A DNA stretch of 64,000 nucleotides from Nitrospira sp. (lineage in GTDB: Bacteria > Nitrospirota > Nitrospiria > Nitrospirales > Nitrospiraceae): assembly GCA_024760525.1 (NCBI GenBank), contig CP060499.1, forward strand, positions 310,001 to 374,000. Direction: 5' to 3'. Below the pieces are notes generated by a model. It ran no database searches, was not told the DNA's origin, and saw only the letters and a list, made by a program, of their open reading frames with translations. The position numbers and the translations under genes were made by a program. Positions 8,540 through 16,924 of this stretch are shown in pieces; the stretch's first letter is position 1, and every line of letters begins with the position of its first letter.

Positions 8540-10015
8540 TTATGAAAACGCGCTGAAAAAGGCTTGAGCTTTATGGATGGTCTCCTCGTACTCATGGGTC
8601 GGGTCGGAATCAGCCACAATCCCCGCTCCCACCTGCAGATAGCCTTTCCCCTGCTGCATGACGAGCGTGCGAATGAGGATATTGAAATCAAGATCACCGC
8701 TCCAGCTGAGGTATCCCATCGATCCGGTGTACGGACCGCGGCGGACCGGTTCCAACTCCTCGATGATCTCCATGCAGCGAATCTTGGGAACGCCGGTAAT
8801 CGTTCCTCCCGGGAACATGGATTTCAGCAGGTCGAAACCCGTCGCGTGATCCTTCAAGGCACCCTCTACATGTGAGACTAGGTGGTTGACATGTGAATAC
8901 TGCTCCAACGTCATCAGTTCGTCCACGTGCACGCTTCCAAAACGGCAGACCCGGCCGAGGTCATTTCGCTCAAGATCTACCAGCATGACATGTTCTGCGC
9001 GTTCCTTTTCATTGGCTCGCAGCTCGTCAACCAATCGGTGATCGTCGGTGACGTCTCTCCCGCGTGGTCTGGTCCCTGCGATCGGCCTGGTGTCGGCTCG
9101 ACGACCGTCGAGGCGCACAAGCCGCTCGGGGGAGGAACTGATGAGGCGAACCGCATCGAACCGGAGCAACCCTGAGAAGGGAGAAGGGTTCAAAGTCCGC
9201 AGACGGCTGTACGCCGACAAATCGGCTTTTATGTCTCCCTGAGAAAGCGCTTCACAGCTCACGTTGAAACGGTGTGAGAGGTTGGCCTGGTATATGTCCC
9301 CGGCTGCGATGTACTCCTGGCAGCGGCGGACACTCCTCATATAAGCCGACTGATGCTGCTCAGGTGTGAACGTGAGGTTGCCGAGGTCGCCATCATGCGC
9401 CTCGACACGGTTGGGTCCGGTTAACTGGGCTTCGAAAGCGGCGAGGCGATCCTTCCCTTCACGAAGAAGCTTTTCCCGAGGCTCGCCCAAAAACCGTTCC
9501 AGCGGCGGGCAGAACATCAGCACCAGATGGCCGAGTTCATGGTCCACGGCTGCGACCAGATCGAAAAACGCGAATTCCAGGTCCGGACAGGCAAAGTCAT
9601 CGAAGGCCAACGAGGGCAACTTCTCGAACTGGCGGGCAAGATCATAGCTCAAGTAACCGACCGCTCCGCCGAAGAACGGCGGACCTTCAGGAGGGCGAAC
9701 GATCTGCTGACTCCGTATAAGATGAGCCAGACGTTCAAACGCGCCCAGTCCCGTTTTCATGTGGCCCTGGGTTGAGCGTTCCACGAACTGTTCAGCTGTT
9801 CCGGACAACCTGAGATAGGGATCGCTGGCGAAGTAGGAATATCGCCCCATGACCCCGCTGCCGTTGCCGCTCTCAAACAGAAATGACGGGTGCCGAGTCG
9901 AGGCGGTTTTGGCGTACAGCTCGAAGGGGCTGGCCGAAGGGCTGGGGCGCGTCACGATGAGAGGCGACGGAGGTCCTTGCAAAAATGAGATCGACGATGG
10001 GGCGGTCCGCCGCAT
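8540..10015 (-). CDS. pabB: Aminodeoxychorismate synthase component I
   Basis: 491-residue chorismate-binding enzyme that aminates chorismate to 4-amino-4-deoxychorismate. The N-terminal domain includes FFGGAVGYLSYDLARQFEKLP near 115. The C-terminal chorismate-utilising domain contains SSPERLVRL, PIAGTRPRGRD near 310, DLERNDLGRV, SVHVDEL, MFPGGTITGVPKIRCMEII and a final GAGIVADSDPTHEYEET. TrpE and PabB share this fold and the PIAGT motif occurs in both. The directly adjacent pabC supports PabB. No glutaminase partner (pabA/trpG) is in the window. The ATG at 10015 is preferred over the TTG at 10021. Confidence 0.9.
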   Translation of the reverse strand: MRRTAPSSISFLQGPPSPLIVTRPSPSASPFELYAKTASTRHPSFLFESGNGSGVMGRYSYFASDPYLRLSGTAEQFVERSTQGHMKTGLGAFERLAHLIRSQQIVRPPEGPPFFGGAVGYLSYDLARQFEKLPSLAFDDFACPDLEFAFFDLVAAVDHELGHLVLMFCPPLERFLGEPREKLLREGKDRLAAFEAQLTGPNRVEAHDGDLGNLTFTPEQHQSAYMRSVRRCQEYIAAGDIYQANLSHRFNVSCEALSQGDIKADLSAYSRLRTLNPSPFSGLLRFDAVRLISSSPERLVRLDGRRADTRPIAGTRPRGRDVTDDHRLVDELRANEKERAEHVMLVDLERNDLGRVCRFGSVHVDELMTLEQYSHVNHLVSHVEGALKDHATGFDLLKSMFPGGTITGVPKIRCMEIIEELEPVRRGPYTGSMGYLSWSGDLDFNILIRTLVMQQGKGYLQVGAGIVADSDPTHEYEETIHKAQAFFSAFS

Positions 10016-10180
10016 GTTCAATGACTTCCTTCTGTCAGGAATGCGAGCTCACTATACCGCAGAGATTTCTGGTGGGATAGGGCTGTAACGGCTTGACATT
10101 CCTCACGGAGTTTTGCTTAAATTGCACGCCCATCAACGGCAGAGTTCTGCTCACGTGCTCTCGCCTCCCATGGGTCTTAG

Positions 10181-10399
10181 ATGGCCCCTTCACAAGATCC
10201 CCTTTACGCGGGGCTCGGCCAAGCGGTCCGGATCGCAACTGATCTGCTCGCTGCGCTCATTGTCGGGGGTGCGTTGGGGTGGGTCTGCGACACATACCTC
10301 TTCAATTCTACCCCTTGGGGGATGATCGGAGGTCTGGTGTTAGGCCTTGGGACAGGGATGAGGAATGCATATCGATCGGCCCAGCGGTGGAAGACATAG
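10181..10399 (+). CDS. atpI: AtpZ/AtpI-family ATP synthase accessory membrane protein
   Basis: 72-residue protein with two transmembrane helices (IATDLLAALIVGGALGWVCD and GMIGGLVLGLGTGMRNAYR) joined by a short polar loop. This two-helix pattern directly upstream of atpB is typical of the AtpZ/AtpI family, which assists c-ring assembly or cation supply for ATP synthase. It begins the cluster atpI-atpB-atpE-atpF, with 30 bp to atpB. The assignment rests on topology and position more than on individual residues. Confidence 0.85.
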   Translation: MAPSQDPLYAGLGQAVRIATDLLAALIVGGALGWVCDTYLFNSTPWGMIGGLVLGLGTGMRNAYRSAQRWKT

Positions 10400-10429
10400 T
10401 ATCGATCAGTAAGGAAAACACAAAGCATC

Positions 10430-11179
10430 ATGGAAGAAAGCCCGCTCCATCAATTCGAACTTCAGAACTGGATTCCGATTTCGCTAGGCGGATTGGACAT
10501 TTCCATTAATAAAGCCGTCGTCTTCATGTGGATCGTCGTTGCGGTGGCGGCGGTGCTGATGGTGATGGCAGGATCGGCTCGTAAGCTGGTGCCCGGAAAG
10601 CTGCAAAGCCTGGCGGAGATGATGGCGGATTTCATTCGCAGCATGATTATGGATACGATGGGTAAAGACGGGATGCGGTTTTTCCCTCTCATTGCCACAC
10701 TGTTCATCTTTATTCTTTTCAGTAACCTCATTGGGCTGATCCCCGGCAGTTACACCGTCACGAGTCAGGTCGTCGTAACCGCGGTGTTTTCCTGCGTGGT
10801 CTATGGGCTCAGCTTGGCCATCGGATTTTATTTACATGGGGCGAAGTTCCTTGGCATCCTTGTTCCGCCCGGCACGCCGGGATGGCTCGTGCCCTTGATG
10901 ATCCCGATCGAGATAATCAGTCAATTGGCACGACCTGTGTCACTGGCCGTCCGGCTCTTTGCGAATATGACGGCGGGCCACGTCATGCTTGCGGTTCTGT
11001 TTGGCCTGACGATCGGTGGCGGGTTGTTGATCGGATGGTTGCCCTTTACCTTTACGGTGGCGATCTACGTATTGGAATGTGGTATCGCGTTCATTCAAGC
11101 CTATATTTTTACGATATTGACCTGTGTCTACTTGGGCGACGCATTTCATTTGCACGGACATGATGAGCACGCGCATTAG
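10430..11179 (+). CDS. atpB: ATP synthase F0 subunit a
   Basis: 249-residue polytopic inner-membrane protein forming the proton half-channels next to the c-ring. It has five to six hydrophobic helices. The conserved arginine essential for rotation lies in the helix LARPVSLAVRLFANMTAGHVML (near residue 170-190), and the last helix contains LECGIAFIQAYIFTILTCVYL with the usual Glu/Gln residues. It ends in a His-rich tail (HLHGHDEHAH). Start at 10430 (ATG). It is in an operon with atpI upstream and atpE 36 bp downstream. Confidence 0.96.
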   Translation: MEESPLHQFELQNWIPISLGGLDISINKAVVFMWIVVAVAAVLMVMAGSARKLVPGKLQSLAEMMADFIRSMIMDTMGKDGMRFFPLIATLFIFILFSNLIGLIPGSYTVTSQVVVTAVFSCVVYGLSLAIGFYLHGAKFLGILVPPGTPGWLVPLMIPIEIISQLARPVSLAVRLFANMTAGHVMLAVLFGLTIGGGLLIGWLPFTFTVAIYVLECGIAFIQAYIFTILTCVYLGDAFHLHGHDEHAH

Positions 11180-11215
11180 CGCGTGCGCGTTTAGACAAGG
11201 GAGGAGTAAGCCATA

Positions 11216-11446
11216 ATGGATTCAGCAGCAGCAGGGTTGATCGGTATGGGATGTGCGGCGGCAGGGTTTGCCGGGGCCGGTGTGGGGATCGGCTACATTT
11301 TCGGGAAGATGATCGAAGTGGTGGCCCGTCAGCCTGAAGCAGAGGCTCGCGTCACGAAGTATATGTGGATCGGCTTCGCGTTGGTGGAAGCCATTGCCTT
11401 GTACGGCTTGGTCATTGCCTTCATCATCATGGGCTTCCGCAAATAA
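11216..11446 (+). CDS. atpE: ATP synthase F0 subunit c
   Basis: 76-residue two-helix proteolipid of the rotor ring. Helix 1 is Gly/Ala-rich (AAGFAGAGVGIGYIFGKM), the polar loop carries the RQPEAE motif that contacts F1, and helix 2 carries the ion-binding glutamate in WIGFALVEAIALYGLVIAF. The helix 1 residues usually paired with Na+ binding (a Gln) are not seen, so a proton-driven ring is likely. SD GGGAGG lies about 9 nt before the ATG at 11216. Confidence 0.96.
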   Translation: MDSAAAGLIGMGCAAAGFAGAGVGIGYIFGKMIEVVARQPEAEARVTKYMWIGFALVEAIALYGLVIAFIIMGFRK

Positions 11447-11478
11447 CCGTGCCGAGCGGTGAATGCCCGGTGCTGAAG

Positions 11479-11513
11479 AGCACTCGGCGCTCAGGACTCA
11501 GCACACAGCACTT
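11479..11513. repeat. Five degenerate heptamers between atpE and atpF
   Basis: The sequence can be read as five consecutive 7-mers: AGCACTC, GGCGCTC, AGGACTC, AGCACAC, AGCACTT. Consensus AGCACTC. It ends 10 bp before the atpF start codon, within the operon. It does not encode protein and no hairpin is evident. Function is unknown; it may be a microsatellite-like seed of a dispersed intergenic repeat. Confidence 0.6.
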
Positions 11514-11523
11514 AGGTTAAATT

Positions 11524-12030
11524 ATGCCTCAGTTTGAATCGCATTTTTTCTCTTCCCTGATCTTCTGGGAAATCGTGTCGTTCGCGATTTTGTTTTTTGT
11601 GCTCTACAAGTATGCCTTTCCGGGCATCCTGAGCGTTCTTGAAGAGCGCGAAAAGAAAATCAAGGACAGCTTGGATCAAGCCGAGCTTCATCGAACAGAA
11701 GCCGAGCGCCGGTTGAAGGAATATGAAGCCAAACTCAGCGCGGCGGGGAAAGAGGCGGAAGCCATCCTTGCCACCGCGAAGGAACGAGCCCAACGGCTTC
11801 TCGATGAAAACGAGCAACGGCTGACGGCAGAGGCGGAACGAATCAAAGGGGAAGCCACGCGTGAGATCGAGCAGGAACGGCGCAAGGCGCTTCAAGACAT
11901 TCGGACCCAAACGACCGAGCTTGCATTGATGGTAGCCGAGAAAGTGGTGCAGCGGAGCTTGACTGAGGCCGATCAGAAAAAGTTCGCAGACGAAGCGCTT
12001 GACGCGCTTTCCAAATCCTATGGGCGATAA
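11524..12030 (+). CDS. atpF: ATP synthase F0 subunit b
   Basis: 168-residue peripheral stalk subunit. One N-terminal transmembrane helix (SLIFWEIVSFAILFFVLYKY) is followed by a long charged helix (residues about 40-150, rich in E/K/R/A) that dimerises as a coiled coil, with the typical LEEREKKIKDSLDQAE opening. It ends with a short segment (ADQKKFADEALDALSKSYGR) that would contact the delta subunit. The gene closes the F0 cluster; atpH/A/G/D/C do not follow, since the next gene is larE on the opposite strand. Confidence 0.95.
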   Translation: MPQFESHFFSSLIFWEIVSFAILFFVLYKYAFPGILSVLEEREKKIKDSLDQAELHRTEAERRLKEYEAKLSAAGKEAEAILATAKERAQRLLDENEQRLTAEAERIKGEATREIEQERRKALQDIRTQTTELALMVAEKVVQRSLTEADQKKFADEALDALSKSYGR

Positions 12031-12053
12031 CGTCACGTAACTTGAGGGTGGAG

Positions 12054-12863
12054 TCAGCTCAGCGTGACTCCACCCGCCCGATACCCTTCCAAATCGACGG
12101 TCACGAATTTAAACCCCAATTCCTTCAATCGTGCGCTGATTCTGGCGCATCGGGCTGCTTCCATGAACCGCGGCAGTTCGTCTTTCGCTACTTCAATTCT
12201 GGCGATTTCACCGTGGTTTCGGACTCGAACATGACGGAATCCCTCGTGTTGGAGCACAGCTTCGGCTCTTTCGACTCGGTTCAAGTGTTCGCTGGTAATC
12301 ACGATCCCTCGCGGGATTCTCGACGAAAGACAGGCTGCGGCGGGTTTATCCCAATTTGAAAGCCCAAGTTCCTTGGCCAGGATGCGGATGTCGGGCTTCG
12401 ACAGTTCAGCCTCGACGAGCGGGCTTCGGACTCCCCATTGCCGGGCGGCGTTGATGCCGGGACGGTCGTCACCGAGATCATCAAGGTTGGTTCCGTCCAC
12501 GACATACGCGGCTGCCTTGGACTCTCGCAGACTTCCCAGAAGTTGGTACAGATCCGTCTTACAGTGAAAACAGCGATTCGCGTCATTCTTGACGAAGTCG
12601 TCGATGGCCAGCTGATCGGTTTGGACCGTTTCATAACGGGCACCGATTTCCTGGGCGACCCGCTCGGCAGTTTCCAACTCGATCGACGGGAACGTCGGAG
12701 AGACGGCCGTGATACCGACTGCCTTCTCATGGAGCTGCTCGTGAGCGACCTTCAGGACGAAGGTGCTGTCGATTCCACCGGAATACGCGACCACCACCGA
12801 GCCCATCTCTGTCAGGAGGGTTCGGAGCCGATCAAGTTTGCGCTGGAGAACAGCCGATGGCAT
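12054..12863 (-). CDS. larE: LarE-type ATP-dependent sulfur transferase
   Basis: 269-residue PP-loop enzyme. The N-terminal adenylation motif is VVAYSGGIDSTFVLKVA near residue 22, then NRCFHCKTDLY near 90, GTNLDDLGDDRPG and the region KPAAACLSSRIPRG near 177. In LarE a cysteine in this last region sacrifices its sulfur to pyridinium biscarboxylate while making the nickel-pincer cofactor of lactate racemase and related enzymes. larA, larB and larC are not in the window, so substrate and role are uncertain. The ATG at 12863 is chosen because the frame upstream overlaps the M16 gene. It is 19 bp downstream of that gene and probably in the same transcript. Confidence 0.85.
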   Translation of the reverse strand: MPSAVLQRKLDRLRTLLTEMGSVVVAYSGGIDSTFVLKVAHEQLHEKAVGITAVSPTFPSIELETAERVAQEIGARYETVQTDQLAIDDFVKNDANRCFHCKTDLYQLLGSLRESKAAAYVVDGTNLDDLGDDRPGINAARQWGVRSPLVEAELSKPDIRILAKELGLSNWDKPAAACLSSRIPRGIVITSEHLNRVERAEAVLQHEGFRHVRVRNHGEIARIEVAKDELPRFMEAARCARISARLKELGFKFVTVDLEGYRAGGVTLS

Positions 12864-12882
12864 GGAGTGGACTTCAGGCCGT

Positions 12883-14280
12883 CTAGTGGCGGACTTTCGC
12901 CTTTGTGATGTTGCCGACGACAACAAGCGCGTAGTGTTGAGGATCCAGATACTGTTTCGCCACGCGCAGTACATCGTCCTTTGTCACTCGTTCGATCCAC
13001 TTTGTGTACTGACTGAAATAGTCGAACCCCAGCCCAAAAAACTCCACTTGCGCCACGACCTGCGCCAACTTGGCAGTGGAATCCAGCCGCAACGGGAAGC
13101 TGCCCATCAAGAAGGATTTGGCCTCAGCCAATTCCTGATCGCTGACCGGGGCCTCCCGAATAGCCTTCATTTCAGCTAAGACACCGCTGATGGCTTGGTT
13201 TGTGGTCTCGGTTCGAGTCTGAAGATTGATCCAGAAAGAGCCTGGCATCGCCCGAGCGTCGTAATGGCTCATAATGCCGTACGCGAGCCCCTGCTTGTCC
13301 CGAATGGAATCCATGAGACGCGAGGAAAATCCACCGGCACCCAAGATATGATTCATCACGGTCACGGCGTAAAAGTCCGGGTTGGTTCGACTGATTCCGG
13401 GGTGACCCAGCACTATCGTGGATTGCGTCAAATCCTTCTCAATGAGCTGCACGGCCTTCTTGTCGATGGCGGCCGGTTTCCTGACCGACCTGGTCGGCCC
13501 GGGACCTTTCTTCCAGGATCCGAAATGCGTCTGAACGAGCGCGGTCGCTTGTTCGACCGTCACGTCACCGACGATCGTGAGGATGACTTGGTTGGGGAGA
13601 TACTCTTTAGCGTAAAAGCTTTGGACATCCGCTAACGTGATCTTGTTCAGTGTCTCCTCGGTCCCGTTCACCGGCCAACGATAGGGATGATTCTGGAAGA
13701 CCAACTGATTGAACGCCTTAATGGCGACGTGCCCGGGATCGTCATTGTCGCTGACAATTTCCCCAAGGATTTGTGAGCGAACCCGTTCAAATTCCTGCTT
13801 GGGAAATGCCGGATGCTGAAGGATGTCGGCAAGGAGGATGAAGCCGAGGTCGATGTCCTTTTTGAGGGTGCGTGCCGATGCCGTCGTGAAATCTTCGCCC
13901 GCTTGGGCTCCCAGCGAGCCGCCGACAAAATCAATCTGCTCAGCCAGCTGTTTAGAAGATCTCGTTCCTGTCCCTTCGTCCAGGAGGCTGGCGACTAAAT
14001 TCGCCACACCTGCTTTGTCCGGTGGATCTTGCGCGGAGCCGGCCTTGATGAGGGCATGAATTTCAACGATCGGGAGAAAATGCTGTTCCAACACCAACAC
14101 GGTCATCCCGTTCGGGGTGACGAATCTCGCCGGGGAAATGTCCGCCGCAAACCCTGTCGTCGTGACGCAGGTCAACAACGCGGCACACAAGACCCATCCT
14201 AACGCACCTCTTCCAGCGCTTCCTCGGACAGATGACTGATCGGGAGAGCAGCGCGTTTTGGTTCTAGAATCGTTACCCAT
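12883..14280 (-). CDS. M16 peptidase-like protein, non-catalytic partner
   Basis: 465-residue secreted member of the M16 (pitrilysin) family. A signal peptide (LGWVLCAALLTCVTTTGFA) precedes the first M16 half. At the position of the zinc motif HxxEH it has NLVASLLDEG, so the metal ligands are missing. The second half carries the R/Y motif region (GAGGFSSRLMDSIRDKQGLAYGI) that completes substrate binding. In bacterial heterodimeric M16B proteases one subunit carries zinc and the other supplies this region, and the upstream gene (14287) is the zinc-bearing partner. Six base pairs separate the two genes. Predicted periplasmic. Confidence 0.88.
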   Translation of the reverse strand: MGNDSRTKTRCSPDQSSVRGSAGRGALGWVLCAALLTCVTTTGFAADISPARFVTPNGMTVLVLEQHFLPIVEIHALIKAGSAQDPPDKAGVANLVASLLDEGTGTRSSKQLAEQIDFVGGSLGAQAGEDFTTASARTLKKDIDLGFILLADILQHPAFPKQEFERVRSQILGEIVSDNDDPGHVAIKAFNQLVFQNHPYRWPVNGTEETLNKITLADVQSFYAKEYLPNQVILTIVGDVTVEQATALVQTHFGSWKKGPGPTRSVRKPAAIDKKAVQLIEKDLTQSTIVLGHPGISRTNPDFYAVTVMNHILGAGGFSSRLMDSIRDKQGLAYGIMSHYDARAMPGSFWINLQTRTETTNQAISGVLAEMKAIREAPVSDQELAEAKSFLMGSFPLRLDSTAKLAQVVAQVEFFGLGFDYFSQYTKWIERVTKDDVLRVAKQYLDPQHYALVVVGNITKAKVRH

Positions 14281-14286
14281 GGTCGA

Positions 14287-15666
14287 CTAAGACTTTCCTT
14301 CGTTGACCGCTGTGGGATTCGATTCGGGGGGCTTGGACGGCGTGGGAACGAGAATGCCGACGGTCCGATTGTCCTGGGTGAGGTATTGCTTGGCGACGCG
14401 CTGGATATCCTTTGCGCTCACGGCGCGAATGCGCTCCACGAATTGATCGATCCGCCTCCACCCGGCGCCGACGGACTCCGCTTGCCCCATCAACATGGCA
14501 TGGCGGAAATTCGAATCCTGCTCGAAGACGCGCGACGCTTCCACCTGATTCTTGGCCCGCTGAAGCTCCAGATCAGACGGCGGCTCATTCTGAAGCCGCA
14601 CGATCTCGCGCTGCAAGGCTTCTTCGACCGCTTCAACCTTCGCACCGGGGTTCACCAATGAGTAGAAGTAGAACAGGCCGGGATCTGTCTGCAACAAGCT
14701 GTACTCAGCCCCGACCGCCAAGGAGTTTTTCTGCTCATAGACCAAGCTCTGGTACAGACGGGAGCTTTTCCCATGCGAAAGGATCGATTCGAGGATGTCG
14801 AGGGCATAGGAGTCCTCGCTCGAATAGTTGGGCACACGAAATCCCATCATGACAAACGGCACCTGCGCTTCCCGTTTGAGGATGAAACGGCGCTCACCTC
14901 GTTGGTCCGGTTCCTGCGGCAGGGCTTGCTTAGGCGAGGGGCCTCTGGGGATCGGCTCAAACAGATGCTTGATCGTCGGAAGCAAGGCGTCGGCCTTGAT
15001 ATCGCCCACGACGATCAGGGTTGCGTTGTTAGGGGAGTAGAACGTGTCGTAGTGGCGCTGTAGGTCTTCAAGGGACATCGCGTCGATATCGGCGAACCAG
15101 CCGATCACAGGCCAATGATATGGATGGCTGAGGAAGGCTTGGGCAAACAGGGCTTCAACCAGCGCCCCCTGCGGGTCGTCCTCGGACCTGAGCCGGCGCT
15201 CTTCTTTGACGACTTCACGCTCGGTCTGGAATTCGCCGTTGTCGAGAAGGAGGCCCTGCATCCGATCGGCCTCCAGTTCCAAGGCCAACCCGACACGATC
15301 AGCCGCCACATTCTCGAAGTAAGCGGTGAAGTCTTGGCTGGTAAACGCGTTGTCGATCCCGCCGTTTTTTCGGACGATGCGGGAAAATGACCCTTTGGGA
15401 TACTTTGCCGTGCCTTTGAACATCATGTGCTCGAGCATGTGGGAGAGTCCGGCCCGGCCCATGACCTCATTTCGAGAGCCGACTCTGTACCACACTTGCA
15501 CCGTGGCCACCGGAGCCTTGGGGACCTCAATCAGCAGTACTTTCATGCCGTTTGAGAGTTGATATTCGTTTGGTTCAGCTCCCATCGACAAGGAGGTCGA
15601 GCCCAAGACGAGCAGGGCCCCAAGAATACGGGTAAACCAATAGCGTTTGGAAGATTGTCTGATCAT
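14287..15666 (-). CDS. M16 zinc peptidase, catalytic subunit
   Basis: About 459 residues with a signal peptide (FTRILGALLVLGSTSLSMGA). The inverted zinc motif HMLEHMMFKGT is near residue 75 (GRAGLSHMLEH), with the third ligand Glu in the downstream helix ELEADRMQGLLLD...EREVVKEERR. The C-terminal M16 domain follows (FMMGFRVPNYSSEDSYALDILESIL). Paired with the non-catalytic paralogue immediately downstream; both carry signal peptides, so a periplasmic heterodimeric protease is likely. The ATG at 15666 fits the signal peptide; a TTG at 15705 is possible but overlaps rlmN. Substrate unknown. Confidence 0.9.
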   Translation of the reverse strand: MIRQSSKRYWFTRILGALLVLGSTSLSMGAEPNEYQLSNGMKVLLIEVPKAPVATVQVWYRVGSRNEVMGRAGLSHMLEHMMFKGTAKYPKGSFSRIVRKNGGIDNAFTSQDFTAYFENVAADRVGLALELEADRMQGLLLDNGEFQTEREVVKEERRLRSEDDPQGALVEALFAQAFLSHPYHWPVIGWFADIDAMSLEDLQRHYDTFYSPNNATLIVVGDIKADALLPTIKHLFEPIPRGPSPKQALPQEPDQRGERRFILKREAQVPFVMMGFRVPNYSSEDSYALDILESILSHGKSSRLYQSLVYEQKNSLAVGAEYSLLQTDPGLFYFYSLVNPGAKVEAVEEALQREIVRLQNEPPSDLELQRAKNQVEASRVFEQDSNFRHAMLMGQAESVGAGWRRIDQFVERIRAVSAKDIQRVAKQYLTQDNRTVGILVPTPSKPPESNPTAVNEGKS

Positions 15667-15688
15667 GATGTTTGTCGAAAAAACCATG

Positions 15689-16789
15689 CTAGCAACGAGT
15701 TTCAATGGGTGTCAAGGTAAGGGAGGTTCGGTTGCCGGAGAGATCTCCGAGTTGTCCGCAGGCGCCGAATACGTCACGTCCTCGGCTCTTGCGAACGAAC
15801 GCATCGAGTCCGGCGTCGCGGAGGACGGACTGAAAACGAAGGATGTCCTGTTCCGATGGGCGATGAAAAGGACTGCCTGGAAATTCATTGAACGGAATCA
15901 GATTGACCTTGCACCGTATGGATCTCAGCAACTGTACCAGGCGACGGGCATCAGCCGAGTGATCATTTACGCCTGCCAGGAGAACATACTCGAACGTCAG
16001 TCGCTGATGGGAAGCGAGCGGATAGCGACGACACGCCGCCAAGAGTGACCTCAGCGAGGCGATCTCGCTTGCGGCAGGCATCAGTTCTCGCCGCTGTTCT
16101 TCAGTCGTGGCATTGAGCGAGACGGCAAGATTCACACCGAGCGCCGCGACTTCCTTCAGGCGGGACGCCAGTCCCGCCGTTGAAACCGTGATGCGTCTGC
16201 GCGACCACCCAAGGCCCCACGGCTTATTGGTCAGACCGGTGACTGCAGCCTTGAGCGTTTCCAGATTGGCGAGAGGTTCTCCCATTCCCATGAAGACGAG
16301 ATTCGTGATGCGTTCATCGGAAGCCAGTACATCCTGGGCGCTCAGGATTTGGTCGATGATTTCGTGAAGCTTGAGGTTTCGTTTCAGCCCCATTCTTCCT
16401 GTCAGACAGAATCCGCAGTCCAACATACAGCCGACCTGCGTCGACACACACAGCGTCAGCCGTTCTTCATCCGGGATCAGGACGGCCTCGATCGTCATTC
16501 CATCCTCGAGCCCCAACAGCAATTTCCGCGTTCCATCCTGGGACCGCAGGACTGTGACGTGAGCTGAGCGACCGATGGCGGCAGAGCGAGACAACATCAA
16601 CCGATCGGGCATAGCGAGGTCGGTCATATCGGTGATAGCCCGTACCCGACGTTGATAGAGCCAGCGCAAGATTTGCTTGGCACGATACGCCGGCCAGCGC
16701 TGCCCGCAGACAAACTTCTCCATCTGAAGCTCGGTGAAACCCAAGAGAGTTGTCGATGTATTCGAATGGGTCGTCGGCATGTCGGGCAT
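15689..16789 (-). CDS. rlmN: Dual-specificity RNA methyltransferase RlmN
   Basis: About 366-residue radical-SAM enzyme that methylates C2 of A2503 in 23S rRNA and of A37 in some tRNAs. The cluster-binding CxxxCxxC is QVGCMLDCGFCLTG near residue 115, GMGEPLANLETL follows, and SLNATTEEQRRELMP carries the SAM-binding region. The C-terminal conserved cysteine that forms the methyl-carrying intermediate is in DVFGACGQL. The ATG at 16789 has GAGG 5 nt upstream and is preferred over the GTG at 16804. It lies upstream of the M16 pair on the same strand. Confidence 0.95.
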   Translation of the reverse strand: MPDMPTTHSNTSTTLLGFTELQMEKFVCGQRWPAYRAKQILRWLYQRRVRAITDMTDLAMPDRLMLSRSAAIGRSAHVTVLRSQDGTRKLLLGLEDGMTIEAVLIPDEERLTLCVSTQVGCMLDCGFCLTGRMGLKRNLKLHEIIDQILSAQDVLASDERITNLVFMGMGEPLANLETLKAAVTGLTNKPWGLGWSRRRITVSTAGLASRLKEVAALGVNLAVSLNATTEEQRRELMPAASEIASLRSLLAACRRYPLASHQRLTFEYVLLAGVNDHSADARRLVQLLRSIRCKVNLIPFNEFPGSPFHRPSEQDILRFQSVLRDAGLDAFVRKSRGRDVFGACGQLGDLSGNRTSLTLTPIETRC

Positions 16790-16890
16790 CGCGTCCTCGA
16801 TCACAGGAGCCTACCATAGCGGGAGCTGAGCCGCATACGGCCTTAGGCATCACCGGGCTCGAAACTTCTTCCATTGCGGACGGCCCTGTA

Positions 16891-16896
16891 TATAAT
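16891..16896 (+). promoter_or_regulatory. Candidate -10 element upstream of the Slt gene
   Basis: A perfect TATAAT lies 29 bp before the ATG at 16925, in the 135-bp gap between divergent rlmN and the transglycosylase gene. A good -35 hexamer at the right distance is not visible, so this is only a candidate promoter. Confidence 0.35.
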
Positions 16897-16924
16897 GAAC
16901 GCGTGTGAATGTCGGTGAGTCTTC

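Noticed and set aside
8540..10015. Anthranilate synthase component I (trpE) instead of pabB
   Set aside because: PIAGT occurs in both families, but the adjacent class IV lyase gene and absence of trp genes favour pabB. Not fully excluded.
12042..12359. Plus-strand open frames within larE and the M16 genes
   Set aside because: They are antisense shadows of strongly conserved proteins.
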